Part shown: positions 1 through 9,749 of the stretch, piece after piece
Layout of the letters: the number at the start of each line of letters is the position of its first letter
Numbering within the stretch: the first letter of the stretch is position 1
Assembly: GCF_029203305.1 (NCBI RefSeq)
Contig: NC_089461.1
Span: 1,984,001-2,048,000, forward strand
Direction of reading: 5' to 3'
Origin: Yamadazyma tenuis
Taxonomy: Eukaryota; Ascomycota; Pichiomycetes; Serinales; Debaryomycetaceae
DNA: 64,000 bases
Made by a program: the position numbers and the translations under genes
The notes under the pieces: model-generated
Databases searched by the model: none
Told to the model about the DNA's origin: nothing
The model's input: only the letters and a program-made list of their open reading frames with translations

Positions 1-1126
1 ATGAACCGTTGATGTTTTTCCACTTTGCGAAGTTCACTGTCAAAAGCTGGACCGAATTGGAAATATTTATGGGCTTATCGTCAGCAGACTCAAACAAAGC
101 GTGGAATCCAGCCGAGGTTTTCGACAACTTCTGGAGATGCAAGTGTATCGACTTGGTCTTCAACTCCAATGCGGTGATGGGATATTCTTGCTGCAAATAC
201 GCTTTAAACAGCTCGTTGCAGTCGGTGGTGATGAAGGGGATCTCAAAAACATTCAAGTTCTGGGCCACCACCGAAATTTCATTAATGGCTTCGTACACCA
301 CTTTGAATATGCCCACTAGCCGCTCCAATCGTCTTGCTTTTCGTTGTGCTTCAGCTTCTTGCACTGCAGGGTCCACGTCTTTGGCATCTGCACCACCAAG
401 TTTGTCGATTCTAGTTTCAATATCCGTGAGATACAACTTGATAAACTTGAACACCAGCACCCGCAAGTCGTCCATCAAGGTCTTGACATGAATCAGGTGG
501 ATTTCTCCAGTTGTGGTGTTTATGGAGAATTTGGTGGTCAATTTGGCCGTATGGGTTGAAAGCAACGGGTGGATGGTGTGAGCCTGGTGCGTACTCGAAG
601 TTCTCAAGTCGTTGATGACAAGACCAATAGCCACCTTCAAATTGTTGGTGTTCTTCGTAGAATACCGTGAACCTGAGTCGAGCCTCACATACTGAACAGC
701 AGTGACTTTATCTCCATACTTCACCACCGATCGCTTCCACTCAATGCTGAAGTTTGGGATGACTTTGAGACCCGCTTTGACGAGGAATTTGCCCACGAAG
801 TTGCTGGGGAACATCGAGAGGCTGAACGGACGATGTGGTTTTATTGGCCTGGTAGACTCTGGGGTATGTTTCTGGTGAAGGGTGAGATTCATGCCACTGA
901 TGATGAGGCGTTTGGAATTCCCCCACATTCTAAACCGTAGGGACTCGAACTTCAACTCGGCTCCTTTTGTGTGGATGTGGATGTTGTTGAACAGAACACC
1001 ATTGTTGAACCAGATAGAGCCTAGGTAAACACCTGTGAGCTTATACACCACTGACCAGGCGAGGGACCAGGCGAGCACTGCTGCTAGGACGTAGACCACG
1101 AGTTGGGGACTCAGGAGGGTGAACAT
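1..1126 (-). CDS. N-terminal part of a giant bridge-like lipid transfer protein (FMP27/BLTP2 family), cut by the window edge
   Basis: The minus strand is open from an ATG at 1126 to the left edge, giving 375 codons with no stop. The protein starts with a hydrophobic segment at about residues 5-30 (LLSPQLVVYVLAAVLAW). Strand-rich sequence follows, including GSIWFNNGVLFNNIHIH and RLIISGMNLTLHQK. An N-terminal membrane anchor followed by an elongating beta-groove is typical of the chorein-like bridge proteins (Fmp27/Hobbit/BLTP2), which are usually above 2000 residues and sit at ER contact sites. Assignment to FMP27 rather than another member of the superfamily is inference from the N-terminus only. 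The gene is divergent from RPL32, with about 0.9 kb to the start of the RPL32 intron. Confidence 0.62.
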   Translation of the reverse strand, partial: MFTLLSPQLVVYVLAAVLAWSLAWSVVYKLTGVYLGSIWFNNGVLFNNIHIHTKGAELKFESLRFRMWGNSKRLIISGMNLTLHQKHTPESTRPIKPHRPFSLSMFPSNFVGKFLVKAGLKVIPNFSIEWKRSVVKYGDKVTAVQYVRLDSGSRYSTKNTNNLKVAIGLVINDLRTSSTHQAHTIHPLLSTHTAKLTTKFSINTTTGEIHLIHVKTLMDDLRVLVFKFIKLYLTDIETRIDKLGGADAKDVDPAVQEAEAQRKARRLERLVGIFKVVYEAINEISVVAQNLNVFEIPFITTDCNELFKAYLQQEYPITALELKTKSIHLHLQKLSKTSAGFHALFESADDKPINISNSVQLLTVNFAKWKNINGS

Positions 1127-1471
1127 GACCGCAGTAGGTGTGGGTATGTGTTTTGGAGGGTTGAAAATTATGGTTTGATAGGCTTGCTTGATGACTTCGC
1201 AATTGTTTGTTATCGTTTCTGCTGCAACAGCGCCAGAGTGTGTGCAGGAATGAGACATTAGTGGTCCTACTCTCGGGAGATGGCACGGGGATGGTGAAGA
1301 GAATAGTACGAGTGGTGGGGATGTGTGTATTAGGATGACATGTTATTCTTTTTGTGTATAGAATCAGCACTAATTTTGGGGTACTTTGAATTTTGAAAGC
1401 ACCTCAACTGGATTTTAAGGTTTGGCACATTTCCCCAGTAAATGTGAACAGTCAGAAACCCAAATTGTACA

Positions 1472-1614
1472 TGGTGGATGGGTAGAATGCCAATGTGTGG
1501 ATGGATGGAATGGCAGTGGGTGGATGGGTAGAATGTCAATGGGTGGATGGGTAGAATGTCAATGTGTGGATGGGTAGAATGTCAGTGGGTGGATGGGTCA
1601 GAATGTCAATGTGG
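1472..1614. repeat. Minisatellite of about 24 bp between FMP27-like gene and RPL32
   Basis: Five to six imperfect tandem copies of a unit like GGGTGGATGGGTAGAATGTC followed by AATG or AGTG. Copies differ by a few substitutions and one inserted C near 1589. The array lies in a gene-free stretch between two divergent promoters. Confidence 0.85.
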
Positions 1615-1789
1615 GTACATCGAACACTCCTTCTCTAGCTTAGTTTAGCAATATTTACCAGTAGTCCACAAATATGTAAGAAAGGCTGGATGAGATTCAA
1701 GGACAGATCCTTAGCTCCTGGTAGATACCATTGGGTTAAACCTGTAGTAACCAAATAGTAACCAACTAACTCATATTTCTTTGTTAGGG

Positions 1790-1830
1790 GAGGACAATAA
1801 TCACGTGCCCACGCATAGGGTTCTAAAGTG
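1790..1830 (+). promoter_or_regulatory. Probable ribosomal-protein promoter elements (CACGTG and AGGGTT)
   Basis: CACGTG lies at 1802-1807 and AGGGTT at 1817-1822, roughly 200 bases before the exon 1/intron boundary of RPL32. In Candida-type yeasts, ribosomal protein genes are known to use Cbf1 (CACGTG) and Tbf1 (AGGGTT-like) sites. Assignment here is by motif and position only. Confidence 0.45.
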
Positions 1831-2014
1831 ACCGCGGTTTCTCGCACCGCCATTTGGGTCACTCCCCCCAGCGCGCACACAAACGCTCACTAGGGCTGGA
1901 AAAACCCCCCTGCACACAACCTCGCTCTCAATTCCCAGCATCAGGTAGAAAAAAATTCATCAAAATTCATAAAAATTTTCATATACAATTTTTCATTAAT
2001 AGTGATCATCAAAA

Positions 2015-2288
2015 GTATGTTATAATAAATGCCCTACCGTTTCAATGATTGTCCTACCTTGTGGAGTGCTGAGTAAGGATACCACCATCGCCAGTTTCAA
2101 GCCGTTCCAATCACAATGTTACCTGTTCAAATGGTTAATATCTCCAGAGTATCGCAAAGACTATGATATGCCAATTTCCCAGAATATGACCGCCATACCC
2201 TCATTAGATCCGCACACACACTCGCCAGAGGCCCCCTGTGGACACATGAACGGATACTCCCCAACCACGTATACTAACAAACCTGTAG
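2015..2288 (+). other. Intron in the 5' untranslated region of RPL32
   Basis: A perfect donor GTATGT lies at 2015-2020. A perfect branch point TACTAAC lies about 12 bases before an acceptor TAG that ends at 2288. The RPL32 ATG begins at 2289, the first base of the next exon, so the 274-base intron lies wholly in the leader. Yeast ribosomal protein genes are often spliced near the start codon. The transcription start is not visible. Confidence 0.82.
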
Positions 2289-2684
2289 ATGGCTGCTTCA
2301 ATTCCACACCCAAAGATTGTCAAAAAGCACACCAAGAAGTTTAAGAGACATCACTCTGACAGATATCACAGAGTTTCTGAAAACTGGAGAAAGCAGAAGG
2401 GTATTGACTCTGTTGTCAGAAGAAGATTCAGAGGTAACATCTCCGAACCAAACATCGGTTATGGTTCCAACAACAAGACCAAGTTCTTGATGCCATCTGG
2501 ACACAAGGCTTACTTGGTTAAGAACTTGAAGGACTTAGACGTCTTGTTAATGCATACCAAAACCTACGCCGCCGAAATTGCTCACAATGTTTCTGCTAAG
2601 AACAGAGTTGACATTATCGAAAAGGCCAAGAAGTTGGGTGTTAAGGTTACCAACCCTAAGGGAAGAGTTTCTTTGGAAGCTTAG
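2289..2684 (+). CDS. RPL32: 60S ribosomal protein eL32
   Basis: The 131-residue protein is nearly colinear with yeast Rpl32: it begins [20 protein letters not shown], contains RRRFRGNI and [12 protein letters not shown], and ends [12 protein letters not shown]. It is a structural protein of the large ribosomal subunit. The usual length is about 130 residues. The ATG immediately follows an intron acceptor, so the message has a spliced leader. Codon use is strongly biased towards TTG, AGA and AAG, as expected for a highly expressed yeast gene. Its promoter contains CACGTG and AGGGTT. S. cerevisiae has a single intron-containing RPL32 gene. Confidence 0.98.
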   Translation: MAASIPHPKIVKKHTKKFKRHHSDRYHRVSENWRKQKGIDSVVRRRFRGNISEPNIGYGSNNKTKFLMPSGHKAYLVKNLKDLDVLLMHTKTYAAEIAHNVSAKNRVDIIEKAKKLGVKVTNPKGRVSLEA

Positions 2685-2737
2685 ACTAATCGTTATATAA
2701 TCAATGTAAATGTAAATTTATGTAAGAGGGGTCTGTG

Positions 2738-2824
2738 CACTTGGTCTGTGTTAGTTTTGTCTTAGTTCTGTGCTAGTTCAGTGCTGGCTCTGCGTTAGTT
2801 CTGCGTTAGTTCTGTGCTAGTCTA
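2738..2824 (+). repeat. Short tandem repeats downstream of RPL32
   Basis: About seven degenerate copies of an 11-12 base unit like GTTAGTTCTGTG lie in the probable 3' untranslated region, between the RPL32 stop and the convergent PTK2 stop. Confidence 0.75.
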
Positions 2825-2867
2825 CTATTTTTCCGTACTATTTGCATATTATGTCTCCTATTTACCG

Positions 2868-5159
2868 TCATCTCCTCCTTGCCAACGCCCCCGACACAGC
2901 TGCTCCACTCACCTCCAAATGGTGGTGCTTTCTGATCTTGTAGCCCAAGTTGCAAACACCACTCGAATCAAGATGTAAATCTTCTGCCGGCTTAAGAACA
3001 TCTTCCCACTCCGTCAAACTATTATTTCTGGTGAAGCTCGACTGGCTGCTGTTGCGCTTCAAGCTTTCAGACGATACATGCCTGAACGGGTGAGGATGTG
3101 ACTGGGCCCTGGGACGATTTGCTGGTGACTTTTCTTGGTGACAGTCACAAACACACTCTTTGGATTCTTTTATGTTCTCTGTGTAAGTGTCGTGTTCCTT
3201 AAGACTCGGGAGGTTTAGCAGACCCGCCATGTCAAGCATCGACTTGACCTTTGGTTTTTCCACCACGTCCAACATGGAACTCAGGGACTTGGGTTTTTCG
3301 CAGCTGCAGCACCCATCGGCCGCTAGAGGTGGTGGTGCCTGGTGGAAGTGTGTTAAGGATGACTGCGAGTGGATCGACTTGTCGTCACCATCTTCATCAT
3401 CACCATCCTCGTGGTTGTCGTGGACTTGGCCGTTGGTGGCCTCTTTCGACTGGAAGTCAAGCATGCTTTTGAAGCTCGAAGACAAATCCGCCGCGGTACT
3501 GGCATTGTTGAAGTTATGGAGAGAAGTGTTCCGCCGTGAGGGCACACGAGATCCCGCCAGAGTCGAAACGGCCGAGAACGAGGCGTTGGAGGGAACCGTG
3601 GGAAACACCACCGGATTGACATCCTGATCTTCGGCTTCATACACACACATTTCCAATCCCTGGAACCACGGGTCATTGAACAACAAGTCCAAGTCGTACC
3701 GATGGTCAATAGAAGGATCACACAACTTCCAGGCAACTCGGGCAGCTCCAGTCGACTGGAATTGACTGGCCCATTTAAACTCAGACCCAGGCCCGCGGTG
3801 GAGATCGGTATTGTTCTTGAAACCAGGGTTGTTTCCGCAGAACCGGCTGTGGTTGAACTTGTATTCCCGAAAGCCATGGTCGGTCACAAGTGAGGTGCTG
3901 AAAGGCACTCCACAGTAGACGATACAGAATAGTACCATCCCCAACCCCCAATGATCCATTTTGAACGGGTTATACGCAAAGTTCTTCAACTCTGCGTGGC
4001 TGGTTTCCTTCAACACCATGACCTCCGGAGGCGAGTATGGCGGTGACCCCACGTACGAGGTTGACGTCTTGATGGGCGAATCAAAGTTCCCTGGTTCGTG
4101 ATGGCCCCAGTCGCTGACTCCGAAATCACAGATCTTGGCCATACCGTTGCGATCGATCAACACGTTCTCCGGCTTCATGTCCTTATGGACAATATCGTGG
4201 TCGTGCAAGAACTTGAGGCCATAGGCGATCTGTTTGAACATACAATACCGTTCATTTAAGGCAGTGCGCTTCCAGCCAGGCTTGATGATAAGGTTAAACA
4301 AGTCCCCGTGGTTACAATACTCCAAGATAAACCCCCATCCTCGGGTCAAGTTGTTCAAGCTCTGTATCCGAACAATGTGGAAGGTGTTTACCACGTGCCG
4401 ACTCTTGGCCCGTTTGGAGATGATGAACTCCTTAACTGCCCGCTTGTAAAAATCATCATCAGTTTCCTTGTCCAACAACGTGAACCGCTTCAAGGCAAAT
4501 AACTTCTTCTTGCTCTGGATCAAGTTGACCACCCGCACTTCGGAAGAGCCTCCTTCGCCCAACTTCTTGTCGGTGGTGTCGATTTCAAAGTCATCAAACA
4601 AATTTACCCGATCTTGATGTAAATCCGGGGGTAAGAGCTCATTGGGATCCTTGACGGGGTTGCTCAACAAGTGGACCTGGTCGGATGCGTTCAAGTAGAA
4701 GTTGGCATCTTTGGGCTTGTCGACCGCCAAATCCCTGTTGAGTCCAAACGGATTATAGACAATTTTCTCAGGATGGAGAATACTAATCGAATCCCCATCA
4801 CTATCCTTGTCCGGGGAAGAGCCTTTCTTGTCGGCGTTGGACTTCTTGTTTTTATGGTTTATTTGGTTCAAATGGGCGATAGTTTCAGCCTTAGTGAGTT
4901 TTTTGGGCTGGAACTTCTCCTCTGGCCGGGAATGGATGACAGTATTTCTTCGTAACGACAACTTGGACGGGGTACGCGACAACTTGCCGTGGGTTTCCTG
5001 GTCCGACAGCGCTCCTTCGTGGTGATGGTGATGGAAGAGTCTACTCAACCCGTGGGCAGAAGGTTTCGAGGATAAGTCGGTCGAAGATTCGGACGACTCC
5101 TTCTTGAACATTTGTTTAACCCCGTGTTTGGTAGGCTTGGACTCCGATGTGGTCATCAT
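2868..5159 (-). CDS. PTK2: Ser/Thr protein kinase of the Ptk1/Ptk2 (NPR/HAL5) family
   Basis: This 763-residue kinase has a low-complexity N-terminus with a HHHHH run at 43-47 and a kinase domain at about 190-520. Family-typical strings match yeast Ptk2: KKLGEGGSSEVR (glycine loop), FALKR (Lys224), RGWGFILEY, GSPPYSPPEVM and DPWFQGLEM. Ptk2 activates the plasma-membrane H+-ATPase Pma1 and promotes polyamine uptake and ion homeostasis. The catalytic loop reads HKDMKPEN (325-332), so the usual HRD arginine is lysine; Asp327 and DFG (345-347) are intact. The C-terminal tail is long, with CCSCEKP and CVCDCHQ cysteine clusters and three SMLD copies. It is convergent with RPL32. A second ATG follows at codon 2. 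Ptk1 and Ptk2 cannot be separated here. Confidence 0.88.
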   Translation of the reverse strand: MMTTSESKPTKHGVKQMFKKESSESSTDLSSKPSAHGLSRLFHHHHHEGALSDQETHGKLSRTPSKLSLRRNTVIHSRPEEKFQPKKLTKAETIAHLNQINHKNKKSNADKKGSSPDKDSDGDSISILHPEKIVYNPFGLNRDLAVDKPKDANFYLNASDQVHLLSNPVKDPNELLPPDLHQDRVNLFDDFEIDTTDKKLGEGGSSEVRVVNLIQSKKKLFALKRFTLLDKETDDDFYKRAVKEFIISKRAKSRHVVNTFHIVRIQSLNNLTRGWGFILEYCNHGDLFNLIIKPGWKRTALNERYCMFKQIAYGLKFLHDHDIVHKDMKPENVLIDRNGMAKICDFGVSDWGHHEPGNFDSPIKTSTSYVGSPPYSPPEVMVLKETSHAELKNFAYNPFKMDHWGLGMVLFCIVYCGVPFSTSLVTDHGFREYKFNHSRFCGNNPGFKNNTDLHRGPGSEFKWASQFQSTGAARVAWKLCDPSIDHRYDLDLLFNDPWFQGLEMCVYEAEDQDVNPVVFPTVPSNASFSAVSTLAGSRVPSRRNTSLHNFNNASTAADLSSSFKSMLDFQSKEATNGQVHDNHEDGDDEDGDDKSIHSQSSLTHFHQAPPPLAADGCCSCEKPKSLSSMLDVVEKPKVKSMLDMAGLLNLPSLKEHDTYTENIKESKECVCDCHQEKSPANRPRAQSHPHPFRHVSSESLKRNSSQSSFTRNNSLTEWEDVLKPAEDLHLDSSGVCNLGYKIRKHHHLEVSGAAVSGALARRR

Positions 5160-6150
5160 GGGAGTAAATGTGGAACCGATGCTATGCGGGTTGATGGGTC
5201 AAAACACAACTAAACAAGTGGAATCAAATAAAAGTGCCTTTAATAAGAAGATTGAGAATAGGAATTTATTTAACGTTTGCTCGCAGTTAGGAACTCATAA
5301 AATAATATATGCTTTTAAGTTTCGCAGACCGTGAGATACGAAAAGATGGCTCTACAAGGGAGATACTTGACGTGGTACCTAGATGTAATACGCGACCTTG
5401 GTACCACCTTCTATTAGCATGCGGCGGTATCCTGGTTGTGATTCTCCAGTTGCCCCATGTCTTGGTATGCCAAGTTCGCAGCAGATCCCACGCTTCGAGT
5501 GGAGAAGCCCAGAAGCCCAACGGAAAAGCCAGCCAATCGCAGCACAAGTAGTCGCAAGTCCCAGGTAACTTTGTGACAATAGTAATGCGAGAGTAGAGCC
5601 CATGGTTGGAACCGTGAGTACAGTAGGATGGTGGGAGGCGTGATCCGGGTTTCAGGGACCTTCTACGCAATTGTTCGATTATTTTTTGAACAATGGCTGG
5701 GGATTGGCGATAAGATAAGGGAGAATTCGAGAAAGGAGGAGTATGGGGCGAGGGTGTACAGGAAAACTATACAAATCTTTGTGGATGGCGCCCGTGGTGG
5801 TAGTGAGAGTGGGAGTGGGAGTGGTAGTAGAGGTGGTGGCGATTACGGCCATTTCCAACAATTTTATACCCCATCATTTCTTAATTTCGCTCTTGTGGTG
5901 AATTTCACTCTTTCTTTTCACTAGGTGTTTTTCACCAGGTTTCTTTCTCACTCATGAATTTTGCAACTGCTTCTTTTACTCCAGCCTGGCACTCACAAGT
6001 TCAGCCTGTCCCTCACGAGTTCAACCAGTCCGGCTGATCCATCAAGTCTTCACCAGCCCTTCAAGTCCTGCCGGTCTGCATCTGTCCTACTCAATCCTAC
6101 GCCATTTCCAGTCTTTTCAATTAGGTGGTATATAATACAAAGAAAACAAG
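5160..6150. other. Gene-free stretch, upstream of PTK2 and downstream of SUR7
   Basis: No convincing gene. Reading frames of 60-130 codons here lack recognisable domains and overlap each other on both strands. A purine-rich GGGAGT run lies at about 5800-5845. A C/T-rich tract with loose AAGTTCA(A/G)CC repeats lies at about 5985-6080. It probably contains the long PTK2 promoter. Confidence 0.6.
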
Positions 6151-6963
6151 CTAAACGCTCTCATCATCCGAAACCTTGTGGTTTCTCTTAATCTTGAAAA
6201 ACCGAATTCCTCCATTGTCTTCTTCGGTCTTTGGCTCTTCCGTAGCAGGGGTGGCTCTGGTGAACGATGAGGCATCGTTGTCCTGCTCAGGGTAGGTGGC
6301 CTCACCCTGCGACTCTTGCACTCTGTTGATGTGCTTTTTATAAGAGTTGGCAATGTTGGCAAAACAGGTGTTGAAAAACACCAACAAAAGACACGCCACG
6401 GCCGCCCAGATGATGGCAACTGCCTTAACTCCCACACTGGCAGACAAATTACTGTCCAGGAAAGCATTCTTGGCCAATACCGTAGCCGCTGTTTGCATGG
6501 CAGCGGTCCCGGCAACAAAAATAATGGCCAACACAATGAACGCTAACACAACCTTATCAATAATCTCAAAACAGAACCCGAGAATGTCGATAATCAACGC
6601 AATCCCGGCAAAAGACAAGCCGGTCAATGTGAAGGCAAACGAAAATCTGGTCAAATAGTAGTATGTATCTCTATTGTCAACAAAGTCTTTTGGAACATGG
6701 GATGAGGTATGGAAATTATCCACGGGTGAAAGTGGGTAGGCAGGACCCAACGTACAGCTGGAGAAGTTGCCGTACTCACAAACCCCCCAGAAGGTCCAAG
6801 CAGACTCGGAAGGAGCACCGGAGATTTTGCTGGTATCGGCCCTTAACCAGTAGAACTTATTCAATGGGAACGAGTCAGACGAACCACCGGCCACGGTTAA
6901 CACCAATAACACACAGGTACCGGCCAACAAGAATATGTTTAAGAAGGTATTGATGACTTTCAT
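6151..6963 (-). CDS. SUR7: Eisosome/MCC plasma-membrane protein, Sur7 family
   Basis: The 270-residue protein has four hydrophobic segments: about 7-26, 105-130, 136-160 and 180-205. It matches Sur7 in GGSSDSFPLNKFYWL, the extracellular WTFWGVCEYGNFSSC with its W-x-W-x-x-C fold motif, PAYPLSPVDNF, RDTYYYLTRFSF and the ending SDDESV. Sur7 marks the furrow-like MCC/eisosome domains of the plasma membrane and affects endocytosis, cell wall and sphingolipids. Length is close to the family norm of about 300. The cytosolic tail is rich in Glu and Thr. Fmp45 and Pun1 are related, but the C-terminus and sugar-binding loop fit Sur7 best. Confidence 0.93.
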   Translation of the reverse strand: MKVINTFLNIFLLAGTCVLLVLTVAGGSSDSFPLNKFYWLRADTSKISGAPSESAWTFWGVCEYGNFSSCTLGPAYPLSPVDNFHTSSHVPKDFVDNRDTYYYLTRFSFAFTLTGLSFAGIALIIDILGFCFEIIDKVVLAFIVLAIIFVAGTAAMQTAATVLAKNAFLDSNLSASVGVKAVAIIWAAVACLLLVFFNTCFANIANSYKKHINRVQESQGEATYPEQDNDASSFTRATPATEEPKTEEDNGGIRFFKIKRNHKVSDDESV

Positions 6964-8021
6964 AATGACTTGTTACAAACAGAGCTGAAATACCAGAAAA
7001 AAATGATAGGGGGAATGAGTATTATTTTTATAACTTGGAAATGCGTGAGAAGGGAGAAAATGAATTTTAGGAAAAAAATTAAACAAAGAGAACTTGCTGA
7101 GGCCACAAACTGAAATTGCCTATTTTGAAATTAGTCAAAATATCTAACCGAAGAATGATTTTAATAGCTTTTAATGTTAAACACACCGTGGGGCTGTAGT
7201 ACATGGTCTTATAGGAAGCCGTGGTTGATCCTAAGCTCCTATGAAAGTTGGGTGGTGGTACTGCCAGCACCAGTTACTCTAGCCTTCTTCTAGCCCCACC
7301 CGCGGCTAATTAGTGTCAACAGGTGGTAATTGTACCAAATTGCAGGTTAGAGCCATTTCATTTTAACCTTGGAACCAATTGTGTCGGTGAAGCCACTGAC
7401 GAAATCCTAAGTTTAATAGGCAATAGTGCTGGGATCTACACCCATTTGTTACATTTAGCGAGAAACATTTGCATCCTCTAAAAGGATTATACTAAAAGTA
7501 TGAAGCACACAAGTCATTCTCTTAGTGTCTAAACATTCGGTAAAACTACAGTAAATAGATCTGAGGATAGCCTTGAAGATTCAAACCACGGTTGACTTGG
7601 CCCTGTAACAAGGTTTACATTTTGTACGATATTTATTTCCTCTTCATTACCGAGAGTGTCAAAATAACCTCAACCTGCAATTTTTCCCAAGACTGTAGTC
7701 ACTCCATGGTAAAAATGGAACTCGCACTGTTGCTGTCTCAGGCCTAAAACGGAAACAAATGAGAAGGATGCAGCATATGCAGGTGCGCCTACTTCTCCTG
7801 AATGGGGGCAGCTTTGGCCTTTTTGCGGGCATCATAACAAATGTTTGTTGTCATATTGCTCGTTTAGGTTGCAGACGGCTGACTTGAAATTGTTTGTTCT
7901 TGTGGGGGCGTGCATACACCACTAGCTCCACAGTAGTTTATATACTGGTTCCACAGTAGTCTCTATATATTTGTAACATAAATTCTTCAATCATAGAAGG
8001 CATTTGGATGGCTCGAAACAG
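6964..8021. other. Gene-free stretch of about 1 kb, SUR7 promoter side
   Basis: No supportable gene, RNA gene or clear repeat. The only frame above 60 codons (7079-7270, minus) resembles nothing I know. It lies upstream of SUR7 and downstream of the ATG15 stop, so it is probably the SUR7 promoter. Confidence 0.55.
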
Positions 8022-9749
8022 CTACTCCTCATCATCGTCGCCCCACTCCAGGCACCACCCATACCACGCCCGCTTGAGACACTTTTGCTTTTTTGGTGGC
8101 TGACTGGTGGAACTTTGTGGTGGCTGCGAAGAAACTGAAGTCTCGAACCCCATGTTCACAGAAGTAGATGCAGATGTAAATGTAGAAGTCCTGGACTTAG
8201 ACCGATGTGGCAAGAGTGGGTTGGGAAGTTTGGGCTCGTCGTCCTCGTCATCGTCGTGCGACACAAACCTCCAGTTGAAGCAGTCCCGACATGGAGGTTG
8301 TACCACGCATTCGGGAGTATCATTATACTTCAAGATGATATCGTCGATGACCGTATGAATCCGGTGGTTCAACACATTGACATTCCAGCCCTTATCAGTA
8401 ACCACGTCGTAGACACAGAGTTTACCGGTATGACATGCAGTTTCCATGGCATATCCAGCAGCGTTGCACGAAGACGAGGCTCCGTTACACAGACCCATGA
8501 AAATCGGATCTGCCGTATTGCCGATGTGGTAGATGTGCTCCAAATACCGGGGAAATCCCGGTGGTTGCGGCAAATGTAGTCTTTGACTGGCAAGCATTTC
8601 ACCTGGTGCCTCGAATGCCACCACCGGAAGCCCGTACGTACGACCCAAAAGCAGGGCTAATGCACCGCCTAACGAGTGGCCCGTCAACCAGATGTCATAC
8701 ACGTCGGGGTTGTACATCGCTGTCACGTTTCGGTAGACATCTAGCACCGCTTGGTAGAATCTGTCCTTACGTACTAACTCTTTCTCTAAGCAGTCCTGGT
8801 TGCAAGTGTACGCTTTTTCGTAGCAATCACATACAGTGGTCCAGAGATAGCTCAATCGGGCACAACAACACAGGAACAACAAGTTATCGTTGAGCTTATC
8901 ACTCGCGGTGGTTTCGTCTTCGCCAGCACCAGGGATTCCCGCTCCACTTGTGCCCTTAAACCCAATCACCACCGTGTGGTTTTCTTCATTGACAAACACA
9001 TGTCCGCGTAACCCTTCACCGTCCCAGCCAAACTCAAGGTCGCTGTTGTTCTGATCCGGCTGCCACTCTTCGCCCAAGTCCGTCCAATCCAGCTTGCGCT
9101 TCTCTTCTTCACTCTTGGGGAACCGAACGTAAGCATTGGATGAGATGAGTGCGAGCGACACCAACGTGTCCTTGTCGCTGACGTCGGGGAATGAGATCTC
9201 TTTGGGTTGTTCCCACTCCAAGTTGATCATGTTTAGGAGCCGTGGATTCCCCTTGATGTTGATGGCGTATTCAAGATACGAGTCGATAAAGTTGGGGGTA
9301 TGGCGCTCGGCCAAACGCTGCACCTTGACGGGTGGGCCCGACTTGATGGGAAAGCGCATGGTCCAGGGATTGCGATTCTGGAACGCCTCGGGCCAGTCAT
9401 TTTGGGCGTATACTTGTTCCAAGTCAGACGTGTGGATGTCTGATTTGTCCGAGGACATTTGTACGTCATCCAAGCCGGTGGCGGCGAGGAACTCGGGGGT
9501 TATATCCAAGCGCCTGTGTATCTGGTAGTGCTGGGACCCAGCACCGTGGTGAAATATGTGTTTTAGTTGGAACTGGTCGTTGGAAGGACTTGGGTGAATG
9601 GCTGGAGATGGGAGATCACCGAGGGCGGGAATGCGGGTCCGACCTACCAATAACATGAGTATCAACATGAGAGCACAAACACCACTAACGATGGCTGCCC
9701 ACCACCAACGTTCTCGTGGGGGATGGGTGTCATGCTTTCGTTCTATCAT
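8022..9749 (-). CDS. ATG15: Vacuolar phospholipase for autophagic bodies, Atg15
   Basis: From the ATG at 9749 the protein has 575 residues; the frame continues 22 codons upstream only to a GTG. A signal-anchor segment lies at about residues 15-36. The lipase class 3 domain carries GHSLGGALALLLG with nucleophile Ser359, and the other likely triad residues are Asp414 (NTADPIF) and His465 (NHRIHTVID). AFEAPGEMLA and the cysteine-rich CDCYEKAYTCNQDC are typical of Atg15. Atg15 reaches the vacuole by the multivesicular-body route and lyses the membranes of autophagic and Cvt bodies. The C-terminal 60 residues are Ser/Thr-rich and end WCLEWGDDDEE. It is a neighbour of BUD17 and SEC12. Confidence 0.96.
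   Translation of the reverse strand: MIERKHDTHPPRERWWWAAIVSGVCALMLILMLLVGRTRIPALGDLPSPAIHPSPSNDQFQLKHIFHHGAGSQHYQIHRRLDITPEFLAATGLDDVQMSSDKSDIHTSDLEQVYAQNDWPEAFQNRNPWTMRFPIKSGPPVKVQRLAERHTPNFIDSYLEYAINIKGNPRLLNMINLEWEQPKEISFPDVSDKDTLVSLALISSNAYVRFPKSEEEKRKLDWTDLGEEWQPDQNNSDLEFGWDGEGLRGHVFVNEENHTVVIGFKGTSGAGIPGAGEDETTASDKLNDNLLFLCCCARLSYLWTTVCDCYEKAYTCNQDCLEKELVRKDRFYQAVLDVYRNVTAMYNPDVYDIWLTGHSLGGALALLLGRTYGLPVVAFEAPGEMLASQRLHLPQPPGFPRYLEHIYHIGNTADPIFMGLCNGASSSCNAAGYAMETACHTGKLCVYDVVTDKGWNVNVLNHRIHTVIDDIILKYNDTPECVVQPPCRDCFNWRFVSHDDDEDDEPKLPNPLLPHRSKSRTSTFTSASTSVNMGFETSVSSQPPQSSTSQPPKKQKCLKRAWYGWCLEWGDDDEE

Noticed and set aside
9..559. Plus-strand frames of 70-160 codons at the left edge
   Set aside because: They are antisense to the open minus-strand frame of the FMP27-like gene, which has a membrane anchor and family-like composition; the longest opens with TTG.
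1041..1370. Minus-strand 109-codon frame upstream of the FMP27-like gene
   Set aside because: It overlaps the start of the FMP27-like gene in another frame, has low-complexity His/Thr composition and no domain.
1635..1880. 81-codon minus frame in the RPL32 promoter region
   Set aside because: Resembles no protein I know and lies over probable ribosomal-protein promoter sites.
3353..3877. 174-codon frame in another reading frame of the PTK2 gene
   Set aside because: Lies wholly inside the kinase gene on the same strand, with no domain; a shadow frame.
5287..5924. Overlapping frames of 74-127 codons in the gap before PTK2
   Set aside because: Both strands are open in the same area, composition is low-complexity, and no motif is recognisable.
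7079..7270. 63-codon minus frame between SUR7 and ATG15
   Set aside because: Short, no motif, within a probable promoter.
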